A DNA stretch of 64,000 nt, from the IMG/VR virus record IMGVR_UViG_3300007346_000025, positions 1 to 64,000 of that record; one strand, given 5' to 3'. A program made the position numbers and the translations under genes. A model generated the notes under the pieces. The model worked only from the letters and a program-made list of their open reading frames with translations, did no database searches and was not told the origin of the DNA. The stretch is from a virus. Within the stretch, counting starts at the first letter, position 1. Each line of letters opens with the position of its first letter. Of the stretch, positions 46,597 through 55,354 are shown one piece after another.

Positions 46597-47766
46597 TTAT
46601 TGAATTGCCATCTTTACTACTGCAGTATCTGCCATTAATGCAGAGAACTTAACTTTGTTACCATTTACAATCTCCTTGACCATATAATATCTCAAGTCAT
46701 TTGTAAATCCATCAAACTCAGTAGTAACTTTAGCCAATCTATCAATCATAGCTTTAGGAACTACTCCCTTATCAGCTACAGTAAGTGCATAGTTAATTAC
46801 ACGTGTTGCAATTACACTAGACAAATCTGCACGGAAATCATCTCCTTCACCAACTGAAGCTAACAAAGCACCTTTTACATATACTTCATCTTTAGTTAGT
46901 AAATCTTCCGGAGAAATCATCTTATCAAGCTTGTTATTGATAAACATAGTAAACATGCTAGAGAAATCTGCACCAACAGAACCCTCACCAATCATCTGAA
47001 CAAGAGGTAACTCATCTTCAAACTTTGGAATAGAACTGATAGCATTAAAGAAAGTAGTAATAGATCTTGGATTCACACGTTGTGTTACAAGTTCTGGATT
47101 CATCAACATAAAGTTGATACATCTACCATCAATACCTGCTTTCTCAGCCCACTTAGCCCATACATTGACATCATATTTCATCTCAACAGAAATAAATCTG
47201 GTCTTCTGAGCTACGTCAAGACTAGTAACATTATAGTCACCATTGTCTGGATTAGTAGTCAAAATAACATGCCAGTTCTTTGGAAGTTTCCAAGAGACAT
47301 ATTCTTGTCTATCTAGAATCTCCATAGTAGCTTGCATAAATCTGTGGTCAGCACGAGTATAGTCATCCAAGATTAGGAAACCACCCTCACTTTTACCCTG
47401 AATCCATTCAGGAGCAGCATGAGCCATTCTCTTATCTACAACAGTATAACCTGCTTTAAGAGCACCATTTACTTGAGCTTCAGTAATCCATCTTTGTTTA
47501 CCTTCTTGATTCTTTACAAGAAATTCTTTTACAGGAAAACCAACAAGGTCACCTAATTCTTCTATCTGAGATAGATTAAGTTTTACTACATCCATACCAA
47601 GTTCTTTACCCAACTGCAAGATTGCAGAAGTTTTACCAAGACCGGCATCACCTTCAATATTAATTGCAACAGGAACTTTTCCTTCTGCTTGTATATGCTG
47701 ATTATTCTTAACCATGTGACGGATGAAACCTTTCAACTCATCTACGTTCAATTGTACTGTGCTCAT
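46597..47766 (-). CDS. MoxR-type AAA+ ATPase
   Basis: The 389-residue protein has Walker A GDAGLGKT (39-46), Walker B with FLILDDYTRA, and sensor-1-type HVILTTNPDNGDY. This fits the MoxR/dynein-like AAA+ class that usually acts with a von Willebrand A partner as a chaperone. The partner gene lies immediately upstream (3-base gap), so the pair most likely works together to assemble or remodel a protein complex or load a metal cofactor. Its target in the phage cycle is unknown. AAA+ identity is secure; the MoxR subclass is inferred from motif style and the VWA partner. Confidence 0.82.
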   Translation of the reverse strand: MSTVQLNVDELKGFIRHMVKNNQHIQAEGKVPVAINIEGDAGLGKTSAILQLGKELGMDVVKLNLSQIEELGDLVGFPVKEFLVKNQEGKQRWITEAQVNGALKAGYTVVDKRMAHAAPEWIQGKSEGGFLILDDYTRADHRFMQATMEILDRQEYVSWKLPKNWHVILTTNPDNGDYNVTSLDVAQKTRFISVEMKYDVNVWAKWAEKAGIDGRCINFMLMNPELVTQRVNPRSITTFFNAISSIPKFEDELPLVQMIGEGSVGADFSSMFTMFINNKLDKMISPEDLLTKDEVYVKGALLASVGEGDDFRADLSSVIATRVINYALTVADKGVVPKAMIDRLAKVTTEFDGFTNDLRYYMVKEIVNGNKVKFSALMADTAVVKMAIQ

Positions 47767-47769
47767 AAT

Positions 47770-48951
47770 TTATAATTCTAATTTTATTACTTGACCTGGT
47801 AATTCTTCATTCATGTCTGATCTCTCTGACAAAACCCACAGAACTCTGCTTCTTGGTTTTACAGATGTATAACACTCACCGTCAGTAAAATACACCAGGC
47901 TAGTATATTTCTTAAGGTTTGCATTGTAATAGTCTAGGACGGGATCAAATTCAGTCCCACCTCTTCCATGTACTTTTAGATCATTTTTACCCTTATAAGG
48001 CTCAATAGACCGGATACTTGTATCACATTGTACTATAGTAATATCAACACCTGCTTTATGGATATGATGTATCTCATTCATAAACTCAGCAAGTTCATCA
48101 TTACTTACAGATCCAGAAGTATCAATAGCCAATAACATATGTTGTTTCATCTTGATTTTAAGACCAGGATTCTCTTCATATCTACGGTTCTCTTTTCTTC
48201 TAATCTTCTTTGTAAAGATTTTAGTACTTGTGCCAGTGAATCTTCTAAGATATCCTTTCCAATCAAACTTGGGCTTGGTAAACTCTTCAACAACAATAAG
48301 TCCTTCAATCTCACCAGGAACATTACCACGTTTCTTAATGGTCTGTTCTTTAGCATCACTTAGAATCTTTTGTACTTGTTTCTCAATGAGTTTCTTCTCA
48401 GCTTCAGAAAGATCATTAAACTCTTCCCATGTAGAATGATCTGGTATGTCTCCATTTGCTATATCATCAAGCAATTGGTCCATACCCTGATTACCTGTAC
48501 TACCTTTCTTTTCTTTCTCATCTTGAAGACGGAGAAGCTGGTCATAGTAATATCTACAACCAGCTTTTTTATCTAGATTGAGTTCTGCATAGTCATCAAT
48601 ATTGATACCTCCTTCTGGCAGCCAAGAGGCTTCAATATACTGATTAATCTCCATATCCATTGCAACATTTGCAAGTTTTTTGTTACTAAAAGAACCAAAA
48701 CTTACAAGGTGTCCAAATGCAATATGAAGTAATTCATGTTTCAGTAAACCCATTTTATGATCATCACTTAGTCCAGTCCAGAATTCTTCATTAATGGCTA
48801 ACTGATAATTAATATTGTGCTTACTTACACCTGCAGTAGGGAGATCTTTTCTCCATACTTTATTCAACATAATGAGAAAGAACCCATAATAGGGCTCTTT
48901 CAACATTAGTTCTTTACTTATTTTACTAAGGCTTTGTACTTTGTCCATCAT
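47770..48951 (-). CDS. VWA-like protein with N-terminal metallopeptidase-like domain (DUF2201 type)
   Basis: The 393-residue protein begins with a zincin-like segment, H72-E-L-L-H76-IAFG-H81, matching the HExxHxxxxH motif of the DUF2201 N-terminal domain. The C-terminal half is a von Willebrand A-type domain: AIDTSGSVSNDE carries the DxSxS MIDAS motif. A charged linker separates the two. Such proteins pair with MoxR ATPases, and here the ATPase gene follows after 3 bases. It probably recognises the substrate of the pair. The phage-specific target is unknown. The upstream gene overlaps its start by 26 bases. Confidence 0.82.
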   Translation of the reverse strand: MMDKVQSLSKISKELMLKEPYYGFFLIMLNKVWRKDLPTAGVSKHNINYQLAINEEFWTGLSDDHKMGLLKHELLHIAFGHLVSFGSFSNKKLANVAMDMEINQYIEASWLPEGGINIDDYAELNLDKKAGCRYYYDQLLRLQDEKEKKGSTGNQGMDQLLDDIANGDIPDHSTWEEFNDLSEAEKKLIEKQVQKILSDAKEQTIKKRGNVPGEIEGLIVVEEFTKPKFDWKGYLRRFTGTSTKIFTKKIRRKENRRYEENPGLKIKMKQHMLLAIDTSGSVSNDELAEFMNEIHHIHKAGVDITIVQCDTSIRSIEPYKGKNDLKVHGRGGTEFDPVLDYYNANLKKYTSLVYFTDGECYTSVKPRSRVLWVLSERSDMNEELPGQVIKLEL

Positions 48952-49333
48952 CTTTGATTTTCACATCAATGCTTATTTGATTCATATCATACCCTATCTG
49001 ACCCAACATACTTGTTAGATCTCTGACAAAGTTTTCTATGAACAGCTCAACCAAAAGCTTATCAGCTCCGTGTGTAGTTAATAATCCTAGTACTCTTGCA
49101 CTAGATAGTGCTCCTATTTGTTCAGATATAACTGGCATAAGTACTTTATAAGATTTTGGTGCTTGTTTTTCCCATTCACCATGATCTCTTTTAGAATACT
49201 TATATAATACAATTAACTCCGGTGCAGTTAAACCACTACTTTCTATTGCCTGAAAAGCAATAACATGGTTATCTGCATCTGAAGAGTTAAACATAGAAAT
49301 CAGATTGTTTAATTCAGCTTTACTAAGTTTCAT
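48926..49333 (-). CDS. Uncharacterised helical protein with DxDNH motif, 135 aa
   Basis: The N-terminal ~35 residues (LNNLISMFNSSDADNHVIAFQAIE) match the signature in the 413-residue protein at 45316-46557 and the 137-residue protein at 58455-58868. The rest is helical (ELFIENFVRDLTSMLGQIG). No catalytic motif is seen. It overlaps the VWA gene by 26 bases and shares a base with the 49333-49674 gene, so it is embedded in the ATPase/VWA operon. It might be a partner or adaptor of that pair; this is inferred from position only. Confidence 0.65.
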   Translation of the reverse strand: MKLSKAELNNLISMFNSSDADNHVIAFQAIESSGLTAPELIVLYKYSKRDHGEWEKQAPKSYKVLMPVISEQIGALSSARVLGLLTTHGADKLLVELFIENFVRDLTSMLGQIGYDMNQISIDVKIKDDGQSTKP

Positions 49334-49674
49334 TAGTCTTCAATTTTAAGTGTTTTAATCATCCATTCTGTGGGTTTGTTTATATTATCTACCCACTCTT
49401 TTGCACTTGGGATATATCCATTACAGTCTTCTTTTACATGCTGTTCTCCAATATATCTTACGTACACTTTCTTACCATCAGAGTTTTCAATTATTTGACC
49501 GAAGACTTTCTCACATTCAAATATTCCCTCACTATGGTGACGGAACATTCTATGTTTACTATGACCAATCCATGCTTTTGTAGCATCAAACCACTCATGA
49601 ATCTCTAAATAATCTAACCAAGAACCACCAAACTTTCTAGCTGATGATTTTGCATGTTCTACAGGATGTGACAT
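49333..49674 (-). CDS. Conserved phage protein, 113 aa (DUF6915-like)
   Basis: HAKSSARKFGG, then YLEIHEWFDATKAWIGHSKHR and HHSEGIFECEKVFG match a small His-rich family common in phages and plasmids that I recall as DUF6915. The many conserved His/Asp residues hint at a metal site, but the function is unknown. Its stop shares a base with the next gene's start, so it belongs to the same coupled unit as the VWA/ATPase genes. Confidence 0.65.
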   Translation of the reverse strand: MSHPVEHAKSSARKFGGSWLDYLEIHEWFDATKAWIGHSKHRMFRHHSEGIFECEKVFGQIIENSDGKKVYVRYIGEQHVKEDCNGYIPSAKEWVDNINKPTEWMIKTLKIED

Positions 49675-49676
49675 AA

Positions 49677-50093
49677 TTATAAAGATTGATCAATTAAAGA
49701 ACCATCATGATTAAATGTTTCCACTTCAGTGATTCTAATATTATTTTCTAATTGATACTTACCAGATGGTATTAGAATGCACATTGTACCATAGCCACCA
49801 TCATTGTTCCACCAATCTTCTACATCATTCAAGATCTTTTCTTCAGCAAAATTTGAAATATCAGAACATAAACCTGAGTCAAGAACACTTAGATTTTGTG
49901 GTCCTGGATCCCATGGATTTAATGATTTAATTTCATCAAATGCATCTTCTTCATTTTCAGGTAGTTTATCTGTTGTATAAAGTACTTCCTCTATTGCTCC
50001 AGAGTCTCCACCGCCTTCATAACGTACTTGGATACCAGTCACACCAAGGTCAGCCAACTGAATCAGGAGGCTTGTCATCATTGTTTCATTCAT
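49677..50093 (-). CDS. Conserved phage protein, 138 aa (DUF6878-like)
   Basis: GIQVRYEGGGDSGAIEEV near the N-terminus and DWWNNDGGYGTMCI toward the C-terminus match the shape of a small family I recall as DUF6878, found in phages and plasmids. Function is unknown. There is no membrane segment. It lies 2 bases from the upstream GIY-YIG-like gene and 2 bases from the downstream 113-residue gene. Confidence 0.6.
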   Translation of the reverse strand: MNETMMTSLLIQLADLGVTGIQVRYEGGGDSGAIEEVLYTTDKLPENEEDAFDEIKSLNPWDPGPQNLSVLDSGLCSDISNFAEEKILNDVEDWWNNDGGYGTMCILIPSGKYQLENNIRITEVETFNHDGSLIDQSL

Positions 50094-50095
50094 AA

Positions 50096-50521
50096 CTATT
50101 TAATTTTGTAAAACCTGCCAAGGATATTGGCATTTAAATATTCTTCTTTTTCTAGTACCTCTCTTGTAAATTGGTACTTAGTCTCATGATATGTTAGTTC
50201 TGTCTTAGAAAAACAGATTCTTACCATGAACCTTTTAATGGGAATTCCATTCTTATGTGCATCTTGTAGCACTTTATTGCTACTGTAATAATTCTGATAG
50301 TTAGGTTTTACCTGGATAGTATACTTCTTTGCACGTTTGTCTTCCATATTAGCAACAGCTCTCTTACCAAACTTCTTTTTAGTTGTGGAATAAAAGTTCT
50401 TCTTGCCAACATATCTAACAGACTTACCATCAATGATAGCTTCCATCTCATATATAAACCCAACGGCTCCTTCTGGGATCTTGCTATCATTAAATACTTC
50501 TCCTTTGTATAACCAACTCAT
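50096..50521 (-). CDS. GIY-YIG-like nuclease, 141 aa
   Basis: GFIYEM plus YVGKKNFYS give a GIY-YIG-type beta strand pair in which YVG is kept. YYSSNKVLQDAHKNG follows, then ELTYHETKYQFTREVL with the likely metal-binding Glu and a terminal ANILGRFY Asn. This layout recurs in T4-like and other phage proteins of the GIY-YIG superfamily. It could be a host-DNA-degrading, homing or repair endonuclease. The stop of the upstream primase gene overlaps its ATG by 4 bases. Confidence 0.7.
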   Translation of the reverse strand: MSWLYKGEVFNDSKIPEGAVGFIYEMEAIIDGKSVRYVGKKNFYSTTKKKFGKRAVANMEDKRAKKYTIQVKPNYQNYYSSNKVLQDAHKNGIPIKRFMVRICFSKTELTYHETKYQFTREVLEKEEYLNANILGRFYKIK

Positions 50522-51495
50522 ACTGCTTGTTTTAGTAAAGATAATAATTTATCTCTAACAGCTTCAACACCATGATCTTTCACAGAATCTGATAGATCTT
50601 TAGACATGTCAAGATTAATAGATTTAATACCATACTTATCTTGATATCTTTTAGCAGCCTTAAGACCAGGTTCATCATTATCAAACAGTACAATTATAGA
50701 ATTATACCGTTTACTAAGTGATTTGATGATAGACTCACCTATCATAGTATTCTCACTGTCTGGAGCAATGCATTCTATATTACCAATACCAAGTCTTCTA
50801 AAGCTCATAAGGTCTTTAAGAGAAGACACAATCAGTAAATACTTAGAATCATACTTCAGTTGATCCATACCTTGAGTATAGTTCTGGATCTTAATAAACT
50901 TTTTCTCAGGAACCTTTGGCATATAAATTTTATAGAGCTCACCATCTTCACGGAAATAACCATAAACATAGGGTCTAGAAAACTTATAGCTTGTAATAGA
51001 ACCATCTGGTTCAGTCTTAGACATTGTAAAGAATTCCAATGGAACTACATTATACTGACTTAAGATACTAGAACCAATTTTAAATTGTGTCCAATACTTT
51101 TGGTCTAATGTATTCCAGTGTCTCATTTCAAAATCTACAACTTTGAACTTATCATAGAACTGTATAGGACCTCTTTCTACAGGTGCATTATGTTTTAAAT
51201 ACTCCTGATAATCACTTAATATGCGTGAAATAGACTTAATTCTAGTATCATATTGAAATAAATACTTAACAAGTTCTATTTGGTCACCCTGAAATCCTGA
51301 AGAAAAATCCTTGAACTTATACTTACCATTATCTTGATAAACAAACATGCTAGGCACTTTATCTTTAACATTAAATGCAGATAGCATCTTTATGTTCTGT
51401 CCTGTAAGTTTTTCTCTTAAGTTCAAATAATACTCAAATACCCATTCTTTAGGTACTTCATCTAAATCAGATATAATATTCCTTGTTAAAATCAT
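50518..51495 (-). CDS. DnaG-type DNA primase (TOPRIM)
   Basis: The C-terminal third carries a TOPRIM-like core: YLLIVSSLKDLMSF, then IVLFDNDEPGLKAAKRY with the D-x-D pair. The first TOPRIM motif normally has a Glu (VEG); here it reads VSS, so metal binding may differ. The middle region (FGYF/YIYMPK-like segments) resembles the N-terminal part of phage primases. No N-terminal zinc finger is evident. I place the start at ATG 51495. A TTG two codons upstream (51501) is possible but less likely. It probably primes DNA synthesis for the family B polymerase alongside the DnaB-like helicase. Confidence 0.75.
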   Translation of the reverse strand: MILTRNIISDLDEVPKEWVFEYYLNLREKLTGQNIKMLSAFNVKDKVPSMFVYQDNGKYKFKDFSSGFQGDQIELVKYLFQYDTRIKSISRILSDYQEYLKHNAPVERGPIQFYDKFKVVDFEMRHWNTLDQKYWTQFKIGSSILSQYNVVPLEFFTMSKTEPDGSITSYKFSRPYVYGYFREDGELYKIYMPKVPEKKFIKIQNYTQGMDQLKYDSKYLLIVSSLKDLMSFRRLGIGNIECIAPDSENTMIGESIIKSLSKRYNSIIVLFDNDEPGLKAAKRYQDKYGIKSINLDMSKDLSDSVKDHGVEAVRDKLLSLLKQAV

Positions 51496-51509
51496 AACCA
51501 ATAAAATAT

Positions 51510-51564
51510 AAAGGGGGAGCCCTTGATTTCAGTTGAAATGTTATTAACTAAAAACTCCCCCTTT
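51510..51564 (-). terminator. Long G-rich hairpin, terminator or RNA element
   Basis: A perfect 10-bp inverted repeat, AAAGGGGGAG (51510-51519) and CTCCCCCTTT (51555-51564), encloses a 35-base loop. The loop itself contains ATTTCA-GT-TGAAAT. On the - strand it is followed by ATATTTTATTGG, then the primase start. It could be a terminator between the SSB-like and primase genes or a translation-control element. Confidence 0.6.
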
Positions 51565-51578
51565 AAAAAGAGTAAGTA

Positions 51579-52259
51579 TTAGTCTAAACTAAAATCAGAA
51601 GATGTCTTTGAACTCTGAAAAACATCATCATCCCCAAAAGATTTAACTTCTTTAACTTCTAATTTCTTAAGATGTTTAGTTTCATCATAAGGAATAACTA
51701 CACCACCCTCAATAGCACCAAAGGCATATTTCTTACCTTCAGCTTTTGGAAGCCACATGTCATAATTAGTATAACCTGTCTTGCCTTCATATTCTTTACC
51801 AGCAACACAGAATTCTAAGAACTTACCTCTAAAGTCTGCAGTATCATTGAATGCTTTAACAAAGTCTTCAATTGTTTCATGCTGACCATCTTGTTCAAGA
51901 AACCATGAGTCAAGTTCCATAGCATGAGCCAAAGTCCTTAAGAAAATCAAAATAGATCTATCTCTCTGAATTTTAATACCAGATTTAGTTTCACCATCTG
52001 CAAATGCATATTGACTTGCTTTAACTCTACCAATCTGACCCTCATATCTTCCTTTGCTTTCATCATCTTTGTCAATAAGAAAACCTTCAAAACCTTCAAT
52101 AGGTTGAGTTTCTACATGTAACATAAGATGATATGCACCATCAATAAATCTAAAATCTTCTAGCTCAATGCTATTAATTTTTAATACATGATTACCTGGG
52201 GTAATTGTTTTTGGTAGTCCTGAGCCTCCTGTGCCCAAATCAGTTGTGCTTAATGCCAT
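51579..52259 (-). CDS. Putative single-stranded DNA-binding protein, 226 aa
   Basis: The N-terminal ~200 residues look like an OB-type beta barrel (GNHVLKINSIELEDFRF, then LMLHVETQPIEG). The tail is short and acidic with an aromatic (DDDVFQSS, DFSLD), similar in style to SSB interaction tails. Position between primase and the Sak4-like ATPase matches the SSB slot of crAss-like replication modules. No direct family signature was identified, so this is a context-supported assignment. A G-rich hairpin follows it. Confidence 0.65.
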   Translation of the reverse strand: MALSTTDLGTGGSGLPKTITPGNHVLKINSIELEDFRFIDGAYHLMLHVETQPIEGFEGFLIDKDDESKGRYEGQIGRVKASQYAFADGETKSGIKIQRDRSILIFLRTLAHAMELDSWFLEQDGQHETIEDFVKAFNDTADFRGKFLEFCVAGKEYEGKTGYTNYDMWLPKAEGKKYAFGAIEGGVVIPYDETKHLKKLEVKEVKSFGDDDVFQSSKTSSDFSLD

Positions 52260-52278
52260 TTTTCTTAAAATTTAATTG

Positions 52279-53001
52279 TTAAATAAAAACTTTGTCCCAG
52301 TGAAATTCTAACTCACCAGATTCATTCATCTCTGTTACCACTATTTCTTCATTACGTAAGTGTTCAGGTCTTGCACCGCAAGTTACCTCTTCACTTGTTT
52401 TAAATGACAAAATAGTTTTGTTTCCTTTTCTATACATATAACCTATTGCATCTGCGTTAGCACAGATCAAAGACTTAATCTTACCTGTCAAATCAATGTT
52501 TGCAGCAAGAACCATCTCACCTTTATCATCTACCTGTTTGTCTTTAATGTGACCAGATAGAATAATATGGGGTGCTAATGTATCAATAAAATCTAAAACT
52601 TGAAAGAAAGCTTGTCTTAAATATAAATATCCTGCACCATTTGGTAAGGATAAGACATTATCTCCATCATAGTTTTTACCCATGCTTGTAGCACGGTAAA
52701 GTTTAATTGCAAGAGGCATAACCATATCTTCTAATGCAGTTACAGTATCTATTGTAACATACTTGTATGGATTACCTGCTGCTTTGATTGCTTTTCCTGC
52801 ATCTAACAACTCTTGTAAAGAACCAATCTTTACTTTGAGTGCTTCTACATAATCAGCACCATTCTCTAAATCAAGAATTAAATTGTCTTCAAGACCAGCA
52901 AATGCTGTAGTCTTACCAGTCTTTGGCTTTGAATAAATAATTAATCTCTTTGGATTAACTCTCTCAGCTTTGACTTTCTTAGTTGGAAGTACTATACTCA
53001 T
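52279..53001 (-). CDS. Sak4-like RecA-type ATPase (single-strand annealing)
   Basis: The 240-residue protein has a Walker A loop (SKPKTGKTT, residues ~25-33), Walker B with YVTIDTVTAL, and ILSGHIKDK downstream. This is the layout of the AAA_24 / Sak4 group of small RecA-like ATPases in phages. They bind ssDNA and promote annealing during recombination and replication. Neighbours are the SSB-like gene (downstream, 19-base gap) and an unknown 195-residue gene ending 1 base before this start. The first Gly of the usual GxxxxGKT is Ser. Confidence 0.8.
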   Translation of the reverse strand: MSIVLPTKKVKAERVNPKRLIIYSKPKTGKTTAFAGLEDNLILDLENGADYVEALKVKIGSLQELLDAGKAIKAAGNPYKYVTIDTVTALEDMVMPLAIKLYRATSMGKNYDGDNVLSLPNGAGYLYLRQAFFQVLDFIDTLAPHIILSGHIKDKQVDDKGEMVLAANIDLTGKIKSLICANADAIGYMYRKGNKTILSFKTSEEVTCGARPEHLRNEEIVVTEMNESGELEFHWDKVFI

Positions 53002-53002
53002 A

Positions 53003-53590
53003 TCACTTTAATTTTTGTGCTAGTTTTTGAAAGTCTCCAGCTATTCTTAAAAGTATATCAGATGCAGACTCATCAATAGATAAATCTTCTTTAGTATCTT
53101 TAAGTTTTGGAATATACTGTTCTTCAAAATCTGGAAATACTGATAAAGTAACTTGTTCTTTAGGAGCTTCAGCTTTTCTTTTCTCATAAAGATTATAAGT
53201 AATCTCTTCACCATCAGGCATAATAACCATTAATTCAGATATTGGAACTATATAAGCTTGATATGATTCACCTGCTGTATTTGTACCATCCCTAACATCA
53301 TATTCTTCTGAATAATAAGGATTGAATTTACATTTAAAAAGAGGTCTGTCATCATAGGCAGGTTCAATGTTTTTGTCTCTACCAGATTCATCTCTAACAA
53401 TATCAATGAATTCAATATAGACATCCTCACCTCTCTTTAATTCACTTTCAAATAACTGAACCTGTTTGCCATACTTACCTTTCTGAAAGAAAGCAGTTTT
53501 TAGGACAAAATAAGGATCAGAAATTTGAGCTTTTCTAAACTTATCAGCTTGATAAGCAAAGAACTCTTTTTCTTTTTCTTTTCTGGTCAT
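53003..53590 (-). CDS. Uncharacterised replication-module protein, 195 aa
   Basis: No domain was recognised. The N-terminus is basic and helical (RKEKEKEFFAYQADKFRK), the middle is beta-rich (VYIEFIDIVRDESGRDKN), and the C-terminus is helical (ASDILLRIAGDFQKLAQKL). It lies between the Sak4-like and DnaB-like genes with 1- and 2-base gaps, so it is almost certainly co-translated with them. A replisome-accessory role is inferred from position only. Confidence 0.6.
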   Translation of the reverse strand: MTRKEKEKEFFAYQADKFRKAQISDPYFVLKTAFFQKGKYGKQVQLFESELKRGEDVYIEFIDIVRDESGRDKNIEPAYDDRPLFKCKFNPYYSEEYDVRDGTNTAGESYQAYIVPISELMVIMPDGEEITYNLYEKRKAEAPKEQVTLSVFPDFEEQYIPKLKDTKEDLSIDESASDILLRIAGDFQKLAQKLK

Positions 53591-53592
53591 AA

Positions 53593-54588
53593 TTATAATT
53601 TAATTTTAGTTGCTTGTGGAGGTGTTTCTATTTCAACTATCCTCATGTTTTCTCTATCTAGCTTAAAGAAGCTTAACCTAGTTGTTCCATTCCTGGATTT
53701 TAAGAAGTGAAATGCAAGAAGATCTTCATCATTCACTATAAATCTTTCAGGACCATAGAACCTAATCTTTCTGATAGAAGGTTTATTAATACCAAGTACT
53801 ACATCAGCATGTTGTAATAGAGCATCTGCTCCAAATAAATCAGAATCTAATACATAATTACCATAGTCACCATCTTTGGATCTCTCCGGATTATCTATAT
53901 TTCTATTCAACTGACTCAATATAAGAAATGCCACAGGATAGTGTTTTTTCATATATGTCATGGCTTCACCAAGAGCATATAGTACTTCAAACTTATCTCT
54001 CTGACCTTTTCCTACTTTAAGTAAAGCTGAGTGGTCAATAGTAACCAGAGCATTTGTGTAGTTACCTGCATCATCCTTATGTGCTTCCATATAATAATGT
54101 ATAGTAGCACACATTTCATCAACAGTACACGGATCATATACTACATCTATGACATCAGTATTTTCTGTTTGTTCATAATACTGCACACACCTTAGGTATA
54201 GATCCTTATCCACAGGTTCACCCTTGCTCATTAATGTATTGTAATCAGAACCTGTATTCAGACTCAGCTTTCTGATACCATTGGTCTCATCAAGCATTTC
54301 AAACTGGAACTTAAGGACTCTAAACTTATGGTCTTTATTCTCTTCAATAATATCAGAAATTAACTGTTCCATAAATAAAGTCTTACCTGTTCCTGGTCTA
54401 GCACCAACTACGGTGATAGTTCTCCATTCCAATCCATCACAGAAGGCATCATTAAACTTGGGCCATGAACTTTTGAGGGATTTGAGTTCACCAGATCTCC
54501 TAGCCTTCATCTTAAGGATAGCTTTTCTTAGAGCATCTCTCTCACTCACAGGCTTCAGAGCCCGGGCACCGTTAAATAATTCTGCCAT
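53593..54588 (-). CDS. dnaB: DnaB-like replicative helicase
   Basis: The 331-residue protein carries a RecA-fold helicase core with Walker A GARPGTGKT (62-70), a KFQFEML segment after it, Walker B region VTIDHSALL and the LILSQLNRN motif (H4). DSDLFGADALLQHADVVLGI matches the H5 area of DnaB. The DnaB N-terminal domain is missing, as in other compact phage helicases. It would unwind the fork for the family B polymerase and primase. It starts 11 bases downstream of a small membrane-protein gene's stop. Confidence 0.88.
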   Translation of the reverse strand: MAELFNGARALKPVSERDALRKAILKMKARRSGELKSLKSSWPKFNDAFCDGLEWRTITVVGARPGTGKTLFMEQLISDIIEENKDHKFRVLKFQFEMLDETNGIRKLSLNTGSDYNTLMSKGEPVDKDLYLRCVQYYEQTENTDVIDVVYDPCTVDEMCATIHYYMEAHKDDAGNYTNALVTIDHSALLKVGKGQRDKFEVLYALGEAMTYMKKHYPVAFLILSQLNRNIDNPERSKDGDYGNYVLDSDLFGADALLQHADVVLGINKPSIRKIRFYGPERFIVNDEDLLAFHFLKSRNGTTRLSFFKLDRENMRIVEIETPPQATKIKL

Positions 54589-54599
54589 AATTAAGGATT

Positions 54600-54770
54600 T
54601 TATTCTTGTAGTTTAAGTTTTATGTCATTATATGCATAATGAGAAAAACCTACTATAAACTCAATTGCTAAGAACTGTAGAAAGTTCATATCAATTAGAG
54701 CTGTTTTAACTAGTAGCCAAGATAGAATACTACCTACACATGCTACTATAAACATTTTAAATCTAATCAT
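54600..54770 (-). CDS. Small membrane protein, 56 aa
   Basis: ATG at 54770 overlaps the TGA of the upstream gene by the ATGA arrangement and opens a 56-codon frame ending at 54600. It has two hydrophobic segments (FIVACVGSILSWLLVKTALI and FLQFLAIEFIVGF) and a Lys-rich tail. The tight coupling supports a real gene. A holin-like or membrane-anchoring role is possible, but the position inside the replication module argues for a membrane-associated early function. No homologue was recognised. Confidence 0.65.
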   Translation of the reverse strand: MIRFKMFIVACVGSILSWLLVKTALIDMNFLQFLAIEFIVGFSHYAYNDIKLKLQE

Positions 54771-55354
54771 ACTATATTCTCTTTAAAAAATACTGTTTGT
54801 TGATAATCATCTCTTAAAATCATATCACAATAAGTTGCTAGAGTAGAATCCCAGGTTTTATCTGTATTCTGTTTTCTAATAAAATATTGTGAGTTTCTCA
54901 TGTAGTTGTATTTAGTTATAGAATACTCCTCTACATATAACTCAGTAGCTTGAATAACTGTATCCCAAGTATAATCAAATTCCTGAAAGAACCATCTAAA
55001 TGCATTTTCTAAACTCTTTACATTAACTCTTGCATAAACACCACTTGGCAACTTGGTTGCTGGAAATAGTTCATTATAAGTTTTAATGTTCTCTAGGAAA
55101 CTATCACCCATAAGGGCTTTAGATGTTTTCTTCTTAGATTTCTTGAAATAGCCTTCAATTTCTTGTATAAATTTAAGGGTATTACCTGATAATTCCAAAT
55201 TTTCTGTAAGGTAATTACCTGATTTTAATCTAGAAACTTCTAGAGAAGCATTAACTGATTTATCAGGTACAACTTTATTATACATACAGTACAATACATA
55301 AAAAGAATTAGGTGTTAAACCTGCTTTAATTAGTTTATTAAATACTTCTTGCAT
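54767..55354 (-). CDS. Uncharacterised protein, 195 aa (possible helicase loader)
   Basis: No firm family. The N-terminal ~35 residues (KLIKAGLTPNSFYVLYCMYN) look like a winged-helix start, followed by a basic middle (GYFKKSKKKTSK) and a helical C-terminal region with many aromatic residues (RWFFQEFDYTWDTV). Phage replisome organisers and helicase loaders often have this shape. The gene lies between the uracil-DNA glycosylase and the DnaB-like helicase; its start shares a base with the stop of the glycosylase. The loader idea is inference. Confidence 0.6.
   Translation of the reverse strand: MQEVFNKLIKAGLTPNSFYVLYCMYNKVVPDKSVNASLEVSRLKSGNYLTENLELSGNTLKFIQEIEGYFKKSKKKTSKALMGDSFLENIKTYNELFPATKLPSGVYARVNVKSLENAFRWFFQEFDYTWDTVIQATELYVEEYSITKYNYMRNSQYFIRKQNTDKTWDSTLATYCDMILRDDYQQTVFFKENIV

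Noticed and set aside
48139-48439. Overlapping + strand frames of 70-95 residues inside the VWA gene
   Set aside because: They are antisense shadows of a conserved gene with intact motifs and have low-complexity Ser/Leu/Phe composition.
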